Of a DNA stretch of 64,000 nucleotides, positions 49,906 through 58,392 are shown one piece after another. The notes under the pieces were generated by a model. It was not told where the DNA came from and did not search any database. It was given only the letters and a program-made list of their open reading frames with translations. How positions within the stretch are numbered: the stretch's first letter is position 1; each line of letters begins with the position of its first letter. Both the position numbers and the translations under genes were made by a program. Origin of the DNA: Variovorax beijingensis (GTDB taxonomy: Bacteria > Pseudomonadota > Gammaproteobacteria > Burkholderiales > Burkholderiaceae_C); assembly GCF_007828835.1 (NCBI RefSeq), contig NZ_VIVL01000010.1, positions 62,001-126,000 on the forward strand, read 5' to 3'.

Positions 49906-50832
49906 CTAGTCGCCTCGCGCGCAAGCCGCAGCCTGGCGAAACCCTGCCTCCTCGCGCATGTCGTGATATTCCGGCGGCCTGCCCTCGGCTTGTCGCACTT
50001 CAGCCTGGTGCCCGGCTCGCTGCAGCGCATTGGCGAACTCAACCTGCAGCACGAAGGGCGTGACGGTGTCACGCGGGTCGCCAAGCACATAAACCGTCCG
50101 ACGCGGGTCGTGCACCACGCCGGCCACATGCGCAAGTGGGTCGTACATCGCACGCGCGAGAACCTGTCCCCGCTCGACCGAGGGTGCTGGACCGCCCTGG
50201 ATGCGGTTGATGCGCCAGCGCTCCAGGTAGTCGAAGGCCGCAGAGGTGATGACCGCGCACCGCAGGTCGGTCCGGCCCATCGTGAGCATGGCGGCCGCCG
50301 CTGTCGCCCCTCCGCTATGGCCCCACAGCACCAGGCGCCCGATACCATGGCGGCGTCGCAGCAGATCCAGCCCCGCGTACAGAGGTTCAAACTCCTCGGT
50401 CATCCGGCGGCGCAGCCGGTGGTCACCCGAAGACCCATACGTGCCAGGACGGGCCAACATCACCACGGGCACAGCGGCTTGGCGCGACAGCCGCTGCATG
50501 GCCGCTATCTGCGCCTGCGCCGTGTTAGCCGGAATCTGGTCGGGTGGCACGCGCAGCAGCTTGTCGCGATCGCCCGTGAGGTACACGATGGCTGTGCCCG
50601 CGCCCTGCAGGCCCGCCGATGCAAAGTAGCGAAGACACACATTGCCGCTGGCAAGCGGCAACCACAGATAACTCTCCTCGTCCGGGCACGCGTCACGGCT
50701 CGCTCTCTGGCTCCAGGGCAATGGTGCATCGGGTGCCAGCAAAGCCCATGCGGGGCCGGGGGCCAACCAGGTTGAAAGAGCGGCGCATGCCAGGCGCAGC
50801 AGGACGGGAAGAAGAGATGAGGGTTGACCCAT
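49906..50832 (-). CDS. Exported alpha/beta-hydrolase
   Basis: A 308-residue hydrolase with a signal peptide (LLPVLLRLACAALSTWLAPG, cut near AWA). It has the nucleophile elbow LVLWGHSGGATAAAAM, an oxyanion region PGTYGSSGDHRLRRR, an aspartate in VYVLGDPRDTVTPF and a histidine candidate in EYHDMREEAGF. The start at 50832 is 8 nt after the stop of the CapA-MurF fusion, so the pair is an operon. A longer frame upstream overlaps that gene and lacks homology. It might process a peptide, ester or amide made by the ligase, which is inference. Confidence 0.85.
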   Translation of the reverse strand: MGQPSSLLPVLLRLACAALSTWLAPGPAWALLAPDAPLPWSQRASRDACPDEESYLWLPLASGNVCLRYFASAGLQGAGTAIVYLTGDRDKLLRVPPDQIPANTAQAQIAAMQRLSRQAAVPVVMLARPGTYGSSGDHRLRRRMTEEFEPLYAGLDLLRRRHGIGRLVLWGHSGGATAAAAMLTMGRTDLRCAVITSAAFDYLERWRINRIQGGPAPSVERGQVLARAMYDPLAHVAGVVHDPRRTVYVLGDPRDTVTPFVLQVEFANALQRAGHQAEVRQAEGRPPEYHDMREEAGFRQAAACARGD

Positions 50833-50840
50833 AGCAAAAC

Positions 50841-53800
50841 TCACCGTGGCGTCGTCTGGCACAGCGCCTGAAGTCTCGGAAAGACTTCGCCAAAGTCCGA
50901 GTCGCGGCGCGAGCCCTTGATCAATAGCGCATCGCCATCTTGCAGATGTGCATGCAGCCATCGCGCCATCGCGTCAGCGGTTTCGAAATGCGGTCCCAGG
51001 CGTTCAGGCGGTAGCTCGTCGCGCATGTGCAACATTTCTTCGCCATGGGTCAGTACCAGCTCGACGCCGTTCTGCAGAAGAGGCTTGGCCAGGCTGCGAT
51101 GGAGTTCCGCAGCCATGTCGCCCAAATGCACGATGCGTCCCAGCGCGGCCCACTTGCGGCTGTTGCGCTTGAGCGCCAGCACGCCGAACGCGTGGACCAT
51201 GGAAGCGACCTCTGCGTTCCAGCTGTCATCAAGTACGTCGGCACGCCGACCGTCCCAGGCCAGGCTGTGCCATTGCAGCCGGCTCTGCGAGGAGGCCATG
51301 GCACCCAGGCGCGCCATGCCGGCTTCCACGTCACGGCCCATCGCATGCAGCACCGATGCCACGGCCAGGGCGTTGGACACCATGCCCTCGCCAGGTATGG
51401 GCACATAGAAGCGGAAGATCCCGGCGCCAATCCGAATGGTGGCCCAGGAGCCATCGGGGCTGGCCTCCACATCTGTCAACCGCACCTCGCAGTCGACGCC
51501 GCGTCCGTAGACGATGCTGCGACTCGCGTGTCGCCGCGCCTGGGCCCGGACTTTCTCCAGGTGCGGCAGGTGATCACCGAATACCGCGACTGCCGCACCC
51601 TCGAGACCGTCGAACACGCGTGTTTTCCACTTCACCACGTCCTCGGTCGAGCGCACAAGCCGTTGGGTCTGCGAATGGGCGATGGCCGTGATCAGCGCGA
51701 TCGTTGGGCGCACTTGGCGCGTGACGGGGCCGCGGTTCATCCAAAGTGCGCTCTGCGCCACCTCGACGACGGCGGCCTCATGGTCTGGCGCAAGGCTGGC
51801 CAAGGTGGTGGGCGCGCCCACGCGCGAGTTGTAGTTGTCGATGCTGCCCAGCACACGTTCGGGGCCCCCGAGGGCCTGCACCAACATGCCCAGCGTGCTG
51901 GACTTACCCACCGTGCCTGTGACGGCAACGACCTCGCCGCGGTAGCGCGCGCGGGCCGCGAACCCCAGCTCCATCACCGCGCGGATCGGGTCATCGACCA
52001 GCAGCAGCGGCAGGTCCGGCGACAGCCCTGGCACGGGCCGCGACACGATGGCGCCGGCAATGCGTTCTTGCAGGCCGGGCAGCAACAGGTGTCTGTCCTG
52101 CGAACGGGCGGGCGGGTTGGTGTGCTGCTCATGGCGCATGCGCTGCGCCGTGGTGTTGGCCACGAAAAGCACCGGCTGCTGCCGGAGCGCCACATGGTTG
52201 GCACCCGAGACCACCGATCGCACAAACCAGCCTCGCGGCGGTTCGACAAGCCATCGTCCGCCCGTGATGCCGGCGAGTTGGGCCGCGTCCCAAGTCTGCC
52301 CGGGCACGCTGCGCAGCAGCGCCTCGTCGAACGCCGTGCGGTATACCTGCGGTGCAGAAATCTCTGCGGGCGGAAGATGCGCTGGCGGCGCGGCATCGGG
52401 CCGGCCGGGGATCGCCACATCGATGAAATGGTCCAGGTCGTGTACGTACATCCGCTCAAGCCCCTGCACGAGGGCCGCCTGCAGCTGCAGGCGGCCGTTG
52501 AACAGCTCGCTCAACGGTGGCGGGCGAAGCGGACACAGGTCCACATAGATCTGCCCCGGCTGCCAGCGACTTGTCGGCCAGAGCCAGTCACAGGGATCGT
52601 GGTCCATGCCCAGGCCCCAGTGCTCGCGCTTGTGCGGCCCCATCGGCACCGCGCGCAAGTCCAGCCGCAAGTCATGCTCCACCGGCGCATCGCAGCACCA
52701 GTAGCTGCGCAGCCAAAGGCTTTGCCGCTTGGTGAGCGGCGTTTTGGACTCGACACTCAGGCCCAGCAGGCGCAGCGGGCCAAGCTGCAGTGGCTGGGTC
52801 AGGCGCGCTTCGGTGGGTACCTCCTGCACTGATGCATCGTCCGGCATCGGCTGCGGTGCGCGGATGGCGCGCAGGTCGTAGCCCGCGGGAGGCGGCAATG
52901 AGCGCCTGGCGCGCGCCGGGCGCGCGGGCGGCGCCAGTTCAAGTGACGCGGTGCCGTCCTCGCGCAGCAGCAATGAGGTGCCCATGGCGTCGCACAACCT
53001 GGCGTAGCGTTCCGCCGCCGCGCTGCGGGCCTCGCCGGCCAACTCGGTGCTTTGGCCGAAGCCAACCTTCACCGGCACGAAGACGACGCGCTCAACACCG
53101 CCGGCGCCGATCTCGAGCTCGAACACGCCGCCGACGCCGCCGTCGTTGCGCTTGGCGTCGAAAAGCAGATCGCCAGCATCGAAGATGATCGGGCGGCCCT
53201 GATGCGTGCCGATGCCTTGCAATCTGTGCGCAGAGGCGCCCAGTACCGCGTCGGCACCGATTTCGATCAGTGTCTTTCCCAGCGCGACCTGCGCGGCCGC
53301 AGGTTCGTCTCGACGGTTGTCGCCCCAATGCACCGCCACCAGCACTACGTCTGCTTGTTCACGGGCCTCAGCGATGCGGGGCCCGAGCATGGCCCGCCAA
53401 GCTTCAGGATCGGCCAGAGGCAGGTGCGCGCAGCCCGGCGAAGTGGGTCCGGCCGCAAAGCGCCGCTGCGTGCTGTCGACAGAGAACACCGCCACCGTGA
53501 ACGGCCCGGCCGACGCCAAGGCCGGACGCAGCGCCTCGTCCGCATTGCGACCACTGCCGCATTGAGCGATGCCCGTGCGCTCAAGCCACTGCAGCTGTTC
53601 CAGCACGGCCTGCGGGCCATAGTCCCCGGAATGATTGTTGGCAGTGCTGACCATGCGCACACCCGCTGCGGTAAGCACCTCCAGCATGGCCGGCCGGGCG
53701 CGAAAGTAATACGGACCCCCTTCGCCCTTGGCTACGGCGCGGTGACCGCCGGTCGCCACCACGCATTCCAGATTCACAATGCTGAGGTCGGCCTGTGATA

Positions 53801-54008
53801 TCGCACTCACTGAAGCCAGCGCTCGCGACATGCCCAGACGCGCTGCGATGTAGTGCTGACGGCGACCCAGATTCACGTCGCCACCCCATAGCACCACCGG
53901 CCCTTTGCGAGGAGAAACGGGTGTGCGCGCGAAAAAATCCGGCACTGCAGCAACACTGCCGGTAGCCAAGGGCGCCGACGCCGGGTGTGCAGTTAAGAAA
54001 TGGTTCAT
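50841..54008 (-). CDS. CapA-like metallophosphatase fused to a MurF-like ligase
   Basis: A 1055-residue protein. Residues about 38-345 are a CapA/PgsA-type calcineurin-fold domain: WGGDVNLGRR (41-50), NLECV (79-83), NNHSGDYG (124-131), HWGDN (227-231) and DAGDLLFD (277-284). Residues about 400-530 form an unassigned domain (LWPTSRWQPGQIYVDLCPL). Residues about 570-1055 are a complete MurF-like ligase: N-terminal dsR-type loop, P-loop VTGTVGKSST (696-705), VLDDSWNAEVASM (925-937), LGRIVHLGDMAAELH (956-970) and LIKGSRRDSD (1029-1038). No signal peptide or membrane helix is seen. PgsA and PgsB-type functions in poly-gamma-glutamate synthesis are normally separate proteins, so this fusion is notable. 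It is followed by an exported hydrolase. Confidence 0.88.
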   Translation of the reverse strand: MNHFLTAHPASAPLATGSVAAVPDFFARTPVSPRKGPVVLWGGDVNLGRRQHYIAARLGMSRALASVSAISQADLSIVNLECVVATGGHRAVAKGEGGPYYFRARPAMLEVLTAAGVRMVSTANNHSGDYGPQAVLEQLQWLERTGIAQCGSGRNADEALRPALASAGPFTVAVFSVDSTQRRFAAGPTSPGCAHLPLADPEAWRAMLGPRIAEAREQADVVLVAVHWGDNRRDEPAAAQVALGKTLIEIGADAVLGASAHRLQGIGTHQGRPIIFDAGDLLFDAKRNDGGVGGVFELEIGAGGVERVVFVPVKVGFGQSTELAGEARSAAAERYARLCDAMGTSLLLREDGTASLELAPPARPARARRSLPPPAGYDLRAIRAPQPMPDDASVQEVPTEARLTQPLQLGPLRLLGLSVESKTPLTKRQSLWLRSYWCCDAPVEHDLRLDLRAVPMGPHKREHWGLGMDHDPCDWLWPTSRWQPGQIYVDLCPLRPPPLSELFNGRLQLQAALVQGLERMYVHDLDHFIDVAIPGRPDAAPPAHLPPAEISAPQVYRTAFDEALLRSVPGQTWDAAQLAGITGGRWLVEPPRGWFVRSVVSGANHVALRQQPVLFVANTTAQRMRHEQHTNPPARSQDRHLLLPGLQERIAGAIVSRPVPGLSPDLPLLLVDDPIRAVMELGFAARARYRGEVVAVTGTVGKSSTLGMLVQALGGPERVLGSIDNYNSRVGAPTTLASLAPDHEAAVVEVAQSALWMNRGPVTRQVRPTIALITAIAHSQTQRLVRSTEDVVKWKTRVFDGLEGAAVAVFGDHLPHLEKVRAQARRHASRSIVYGRGVDCEVRLTDVEASPDGSWATIRIGAGIFRFYVPIPGEGMVSNALAVASVLHAMGRDVEAGMARLGAMASSQSRLQWHSLAWDGRRADVLDDSWNAEVASMVHAFGVLALKRNSRKWAALGRIVHLGDMAAELHRSLAKPLLQNGVELVLTHGEEMLHMRDELPPERLGPHFETADAMARWLHAHLQDGDALLIKGSRRDSDFGEVFPRLQALCQTTPR

Positions 54009-54190
54009 GCCGGCGAGCTCGGAAAACGAGCCGGAAGGTCACACCCTGAGAATTTATCAGTCCACACACCGATGTTCCATGAGGTTTCGTAAGCCTAATC
54101 TGGATCCGCAGCCACACGCTGCATTTCCGATCCTAGCGGGGATCAAGTGCAGCGCATCCGCGGCAGGCATGACGGCGCCGCACTCCGCCT

Positions 54191-55144
54191 TCATTTCGCG
54201 AATCGCCTTCGATACTCCACGAGGCTCACGCCAAGGCGCCGGCCGAATGCGCGCCTGAAGCCGTCCACGTTGGCATAGCCCACCTCGTCGGCCAGGCGCT
54301 TGGCCGGCAACTGCGACTCCTCGGCCAGGCGGCGGGCGGCATCGATGCGGGCGTTCTCGACGAACTCGGCCGGCGTGGTGCCGGTCTCGCTTCGAAAGAT
54401 CCGCGCGAAGCTGCGTTCGCTCATGCCCGCCAGCGCGGCCAGCGCCGGCACCGACAGGTCGTCCTTCAGGTGCGAAAGCACATGGTCCTGCACCTGCCGC
54501 ACGCTCGAGCGCTCGGAGGTCTGGGCCGCCAGGTGGGCGCTGAACTGGCTCTGGCCGCCCGGGCGCTTGAGGAACATCACCAGCTCGCGCGCCACGCGCA
54601 GCGCGAGTTCGCGGCCGTGGTCCTCCTCCACCATGGCGAGCGCCAGGTCCATGCCCGCGGTCACCCCGGCCGAGGTGAAGAGCTTGCCGTCCTTCACGTA
54701 AATCGCGTCCGGCTCGACGGTGGCCAGCGGATAGGCGGTGGCCAGCCGCGCGGTGGAGTTCCAGTGCGTGGCCACGCGCTTGCCGTCCAGCAGCCCCGCG
54801 GCCGCGAGCACGAAGGCGCCGCTGCACACCGAGCCGTAGCGGCGCACCGTGCGCGACTGGCGCCTGAGCCAGCCATGCAGCGCGGCATCGCCGGCCGCGG
54901 TGCCGATGCCGGGGCTGCCGGCCACCAGCAGGGTGTCGATCGGCCCGCGCTGCGTGGCAACCGTGGCGTCGACGGCCAGGCGCACGCCGCTGCTGCTCTT
55001 GAGCAATCCCCCCTCGGTGCCGATCACCTGCACCTGGTAGGCGCGCGGCCGGCCGAGCTGGCGCGCCGCTTCGGCGAACACATCGGCCGGCCCGGCCACG
55101 TCGAGCAGCTGGACACGGGGAAGGGCAAGGATGGCGACGCGCAT
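54191..55144 (-). CDS. GlxA-type transcriptional regulator (DJ-1/PfpI domain plus AraC HTH)
   Basis: A 317-residue regulator. The N-terminal class I glutaminase-like domain reads MRVAILALPRVQLLDVAGPA, TLLVAGSPGIG and the nucleophile elbow GSVCSGAFVLAAAGLLDGKR, with Cys in place but usually no catalysis. The C-terminal AraC domain reads LSVPALAALAGMSERSFARI, FRSETGTTPAEFVENARIDA and VGYANVDGFRRAFGRRLGVS. It is divergent from the SLAC1-type gene. Two TTGGCAGAAA repeats in the gap are candidate AraC-type half sites. Confidence 0.94.
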   Translation of the reverse strand: MRVAILALPRVQLLDVAGPADVFAEAARQLGRPRAYQVQVIGTEGGLLKSSSGVRLAVDATVATQRGPIDTLLVAGSPGIGTAAGDAALHGWLRRQSRTVRRYGSVCSGAFVLAAAGLLDGKRVATHWNSTARLATAYPLATVEPDAIYVKDGKLFTSAGVTAGMDLALAMVEEDHGRELALRVARELVMFLKRPGGQSQFSAHLAAQTSERSSVRQVQDHVLSHLKDDLSVPALAALAGMSERSFARIFRSETGTTPAEFVENARIDAARRLAEESQLPAKRLADEVGYANVDGFRRAFGRRLGVSLVEYRRRFAK

Positions 55145-55163
55145 GGCAGTGAAGGCTCTGTAA

Positions 55164-55216
55164 TTGGCAGAAAACGCCGTGCCGCGGCGCCCGCAGCGCA
55201 GGCAGTTTGGCAGAAA
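55164..55216. promoter_or_regulatory. Direct repeats TTGGCAGAAA in the GlxA-regulator/SLAC1 promoter
   Basis: TTGGCAGAAA occurs at 55164-55173 and 55207-55216, 43 bp apart, close to four helical turns. AraC-type regulators typically bind phased direct repeats. The second copy is 37 nt before the SLAC1 start and would touch the promoter; the first is 20 nt upstream of the regulator start on the other strand. Confidence 0.6.
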
Positions 55217-55252
55217 CTATCCATACCAGCAAATTCAGCCAACGAGCCCATC

Positions 55253-56251
55253 ATGCAGAACGAGTCATTGAATCCGCCCTTTCCGGTTTTCTCCCCCACC
55301 AGCGAAGCTTCGCTGCGCCACCTGCCCGTCAACCTGTTCGGCTCGGTCATGGGCCTTTCGGGGCTGGCGCTGGCCTGGCGGTTCGCACACGGCAGCCTGG
55401 GTGCGCCCGCCTTCATCGGCGAGGCCATCGGCGCCTTTGCGCTCGGCGTCTTCGTGCTGCTGGCGCTGGGCTACGCCGCGAAGCTGGCCAGGCATCCACA
55501 AACCGTGCACGCGGAATTCCACCACCCGGTGACCGGCAACTTCTTCGGCACCATCGTCATCTCGATGCTGCTGCTGTCGGCCGTCATCGCGCCCTACAGC
55601 GCGCCTGCCGCGCATGCGCTGTGGACGCTGGGCGCCATTGCGACCTTCGCGCTCAGCCTGGTGGTCGTCTCGCGCCTGCTCAAGGGCCGGCTGGACGCCG
55701 CGCATGCAGTGCCGGCCTGGCTGATTCCGGGCGTCGCCACGCTGGACATCGCAGTCACCGCGGGTCATGACCCGTCCATGGCCTGGGCCGCGGAGCTCAA
55801 CTTGCTGGCGATGGCCGTGGGCGCGGTGCTCGCGCTGGTGCTGCTGGTGCTCATCGTCGGCCGGCTGGTGCACCAGGCCCCGCTCGCGCCGGCAATGACG
55901 CCCTCGCTGATGATCCTTGTGGGGCCGTTCGCGGTCGGCTTCCTCGCCTACACGAACGTCACGGGCAGCATCGACCGCTTTGCCGCGCTGCTTTTCTACT
56001 TCGCGCTCTTCCTGTTCGCGGTGCTGGCGCCGAAGGTGTTCCGGCCGAGCATCAATTTTTCCGCGGGATGGTGGGCGATCGGCTTTCCGATGGCCGCGCT
56101 GGCCAACGCGGCGCTGAAGTACGCACAGCTGCGGGGGACCGCGCCACTGTGGGCCATTGCGCTCCTGCTGCTGGGGCTGCTGAGCGTGGCGCTGGCGGTG
56201 CTCACCGTGCGCACCCTGCGCATCGCATTCAACGGCAAGCTGTTCATGTGA
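55253..56251 (+). CDS. SLAC1/TehA-family anion channel or transporter
   Basis: A 332-residue inner-membrane protein of the TehA/SLAC1 fold, with ten helices. Signature parts are LRHLPVNLFGSVMGLSGLAL, TVHAEFHHPVTGNFFGTIVI (the first strongly conserved helix pair), VPAWLIPGVATLDIAVTAGH and SINFSAGWWAIGFPMAALAN. Members carry tellurite-resistance, C4-dicarboxylate/malic acid or anion fluxes. The start at 55253 has no strong ribosome site. It is divergent from the GlxA-type regulator and converges with the DUF3883 gene 48 nt away. Confidence 0.92.
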   Translation: MQNESLNPPFPVFSPTSEASLRHLPVNLFGSVMGLSGLALAWRFAHGSLGAPAFIGEAIGAFALGVFVLLALGYAAKLARHPQTVHAEFHHPVTGNFFGTIVISMLLLSAVIAPYSAPAAHALWTLGAIATFALSLVVVSRLLKGRLDAAHAVPAWLIPGVATLDIAVTAGHDPSMAWAAELNLLAMAVGAVLALVLLVLIVGRLVHQAPLAPAMTPSLMILVGPFAVGFLAYTNVTGSIDRFAALLFYFALFLFAVLAPKVFRPSINFSAGWWAIGFPMAALANAALKYAQLRGTAPLWAIALLLLGLLSVALAVLTVRTLRIAFNGKLFM

Positions 56252-56299
56252 GCCAGGGCTTTCCCGGCGCGCTGCCGCCACGAAAGCAGCGGCTTCCCG

Positions 56300-57226
56300 C
56301 TAATCCAGCGGCTCGAATCCCGGCGCCTGTTCCATTTCGGAAGGCTTGTAGATCTTGTGCTGCGCCGCGGTGCCGATGGCATCGGCAACCACCAGCAGCC
56401 GCCAAAGCGGCTCGCGCGCCGAGCTTGCACGCTCTTCGCTCGTGAGCCGGAAACTGGGCACGCCCGTGGACGTGCCCTTCACCACCACCCTGAGAAGCGT
56501 GGCGCCCTTCGCGTTCGACACCTCGAGGTCGTAGCCGAGCTTCCGGCTGGTGACGTCCTCGGCCTTGTAACCGTAGCCCTTGAAGTGGCGCATCACGTAG
56601 TCCATGGCGGCGGCCTGGACCTCTTCCCGCGAGGCTGACCGCTCGGCAGCCGCTGCGCCCGCGTCGCCGGCCGCAGCGACCGGCACGCTGCCCCGCGCCT
56701 TGGCTGCCTGTATGTCGGCTTCGCCGGGCACCCAGCCGCGCGCACCGCGCACCAGGACCGCGAGCTGCTGGTCGGAATCCCAGGAGGCGACATGCCATTC
56801 GGCGTCGTCGCGCACCCGCGTGGAGACCTTCGCGCTCTTGTTGCTCTCGAGCTCGGCAATGGCAACCCGGTTGGTCTGCAGCACGGCGCGAAAGCCCTGG
56901 CCTGCATCGACGGTGCGCTTGAGCAGCGCACGGCGGTCCTTGGCGCGCTGGATCTGCTGGGGGCTGCGCACGCCGCCGCCGACGCGGTGCTGCGTGTCCA
57001 GCGACTCGAGGCAGAACCAGCGCCCATCGGCGCCGATGTTCACGAATTCGGCCCAGATGGTGGCAATGACGTTGTCGCCCGTCGCGAGCCAGGCGTGATC
57101 GAACGGCTTTTCCCGCGCATCGAAGACACCCATCTTCGCGACGATCTCGACCGGCGTGAGCCGCGGTCCTGACAACCGCATCTCATCGATGACGGCGAGC
57201 ACTTGGGGGTCGACTTCCTTGTCCAT
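56300..57226 (-). CDS. DUF3883-domain protein
   Basis: A 308-residue cytosolic protein. The C-terminal third matches DUF3883 with a nuclease-like core: MRHFKGYGYKAEDVTSRKLG, YDLEVSNAKGATLLRVVVKG (D-xEx...VK pattern, residues about 230-255) and SFRLTSEERASS. The N-terminal 170 residues are a separate uncharacterised domain (RLTPVEIVAKMGVFDAREKP, WAEFVNIGADGRWFCLESLD). DUF3883 is usual in restriction or defence proteins, but here there is no helicase or ATPase partner, so a stand-alone role is unclear. ATG at 57226 follows the LysR stop by 86 nt. Confidence 0.82.
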   Translation of the reverse strand: MDKEVDPQVLAVIDEMRLSGPRLTPVEIVAKMGVFDAREKPFDHAWLATGDNVIATIWAEFVNIGADGRWFCLESLDTQHRVGGGVRSPQQIQRAKDRRALLKRTVDAGQGFRAVLQTNRVAIAELESNKSAKVSTRVRDDAEWHVASWDSDQQLAVLVRGARGWVPGEADIQAAKARGSVPVAAAGDAGAAAAERSASREEVQAAAMDYVMRHFKGYGYKAEDVTSRKLGYDLEVSNAKGATLLRVVVKGTSTGVPSFRLTSEERASSAREPLWRLLVVADAIGTAAQHKIYKPSEMEQAPGFEPLD

Positions 57227-57312
57227 TCAGCGGGGTCTCTGGCGAGTTCGGGGGGTGGGAAGTATGCCGCATCGGATGCGGGCCGGCACGCGCGCCGGTC
57301 AAGGCCATGCCG

Positions 57313-58311
57313 CTAGCCTCTTGCCGGCTTCTTTTTCACGCCCTTGCGTGCAGGCCGCTGCCGCAGGCCCGAACTCGTGCCCCGCAGCGGCCGGGCCGGG
57401 GCCACGTCGTGCTGGCTCGCCCGCAACCTGAAATCGCAGGTCTTGACGGCCAGCTCGACGATGCGCGCCAGTGCGGGGCTGGAACTGTCGCTCCGATAGA
57501 CCGCGCTGTAGACCAGCGGCGGCGGCATCGGATCGCTCTTCACGACGCGCAGCACACCATTCTTGATGTCCGGGCGGACATAGTCGAGCGCAAGCTGGCT
57601 GATGCCGAAGCCGCTGATCGTCAACTCGCGCAGGACCGTCGTGCTGTTGGTGAGCAGGACCTTGCCGAAGCGGAAACCGTGCTCCGCGCGCCAGGCCTCG
57701 TAGAACTTGTTCTTCGAAGCGCCGGCGGGCTGCTCGATCACCGGATAGTCGGCAAACTCGTGCGGCGCCAGGGCCCGTTGCGGAATGCCGAGCCGCGGGC
57801 TCGCGATCCAGGCCTGGTCGACCTGCCCGACCTTGATCGATTCGAACGCCTGGCCCCAGTAGGTGCCCGGCATGATGGACAGGTCGAGCTTGTTGGCTTC
57901 GAGGCGCTCGAAGAGCGTCAGCCCCGCGTCCACCACCGGCTCGAGCGTCACCTGGGGGTGCAGCTTCTGGAGCAGCTGGATCAGGCGTGTGAGCCACGTC
58001 ATCGCAATCAGTTCCGTCACGCCCACGCGGAATGTGCCGCGCAGCGTCTTGTCCACGCTGATGTCGTGCTGGATGCGCTGCCACAGGCGATGGGCTTCCT
58101 CGGCCAGCGGCAGCAGCTCGCGGCCGGCCTGGGCCAGCTCCAGCCCGTGGGAAGTGCGGTGCAGCAGGGTCCCGCCCAGCGACTCCTCGAGTTCGGCCAG
58201 GCGCTTGGAGATGGCCGACTGCGTGGTGTGCAGCTTCACCGCCGCCGCGCTGAAGCTCTGGAGCTTGGTGCTGAAGAGAAAGGCCTCCAGCTGCTTGAAG
58301 GTGAAGTTCAT
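57313..58311 (-). CDS. LysR-family regulator of the aminotransferase-Bug-RraA operon
   Basis: A 332-residue LysR regulator: FTFKQLEAFLFSTKLQSFSA, LHTTQSAISKRLAELEESLG, HRTSHGLELAQAGRELLPLA. The effector domain contains FRVGVTELIAMTWLTRLIQL and DLSIMPGTYWGQAFESIKVG. A basic Arg/Lys-rich tail of about 25 residues (RGTSSGLRQRPARKGVKKKP) is unusual. It is divergent from the aminotransferase gene, 82 bp from start to start, and a palindrome covers its own start codon. Confidence 0.93.
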   Translation of the reverse strand: MNFTFKQLEAFLFSTKLQSFSAAAVKLHTTQSAISKRLAELEESLGGTLLHRTSHGLELAQAGRELLPLAEEAHRLWQRIQHDISVDKTLRGTFRVGVTELIAMTWLTRLIQLLQKLHPQVTLEPVVDAGLTLFERLEANKLDLSIMPGTYWGQAFESIKVGQVDQAWIASPRLGIPQRALAPHEFADYPVIEQPAGASKNKFYEAWRAEHGFRFGKVLLTNSTTVLRELTISGFGISQLALDYVRPDIKNGVLRVVKSDPMPPPLVYSAVYRSDSSSPALARIVELAVKTCDFRLRASQHDVAPARPLRGTSSGLRQRPARKGVKKKPARG

Positions 58312-58323
58312 TCCAATGGAATG
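58309..58323. promoter_or_regulatory. Palindrome over the LysR start codon
   Basis: CATTCC (58309-58314)-AAT-GGAATG (58318-58323) is a perfect 6-bp-arm palindrome whose left arm contains the LysR start codon complement (58309-58311). Located in the 82-bp divergent gap to the aminotransferase, it could be the LysR autoregulatory site. Confidence 0.45.
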
Positions 58324-58392
58324 TAAGCCCAATGCTCCGCAGGAAAAAAAGGAATACCTCGATGCTCCGATTTCTCGTTTGTCCCGCGACGC

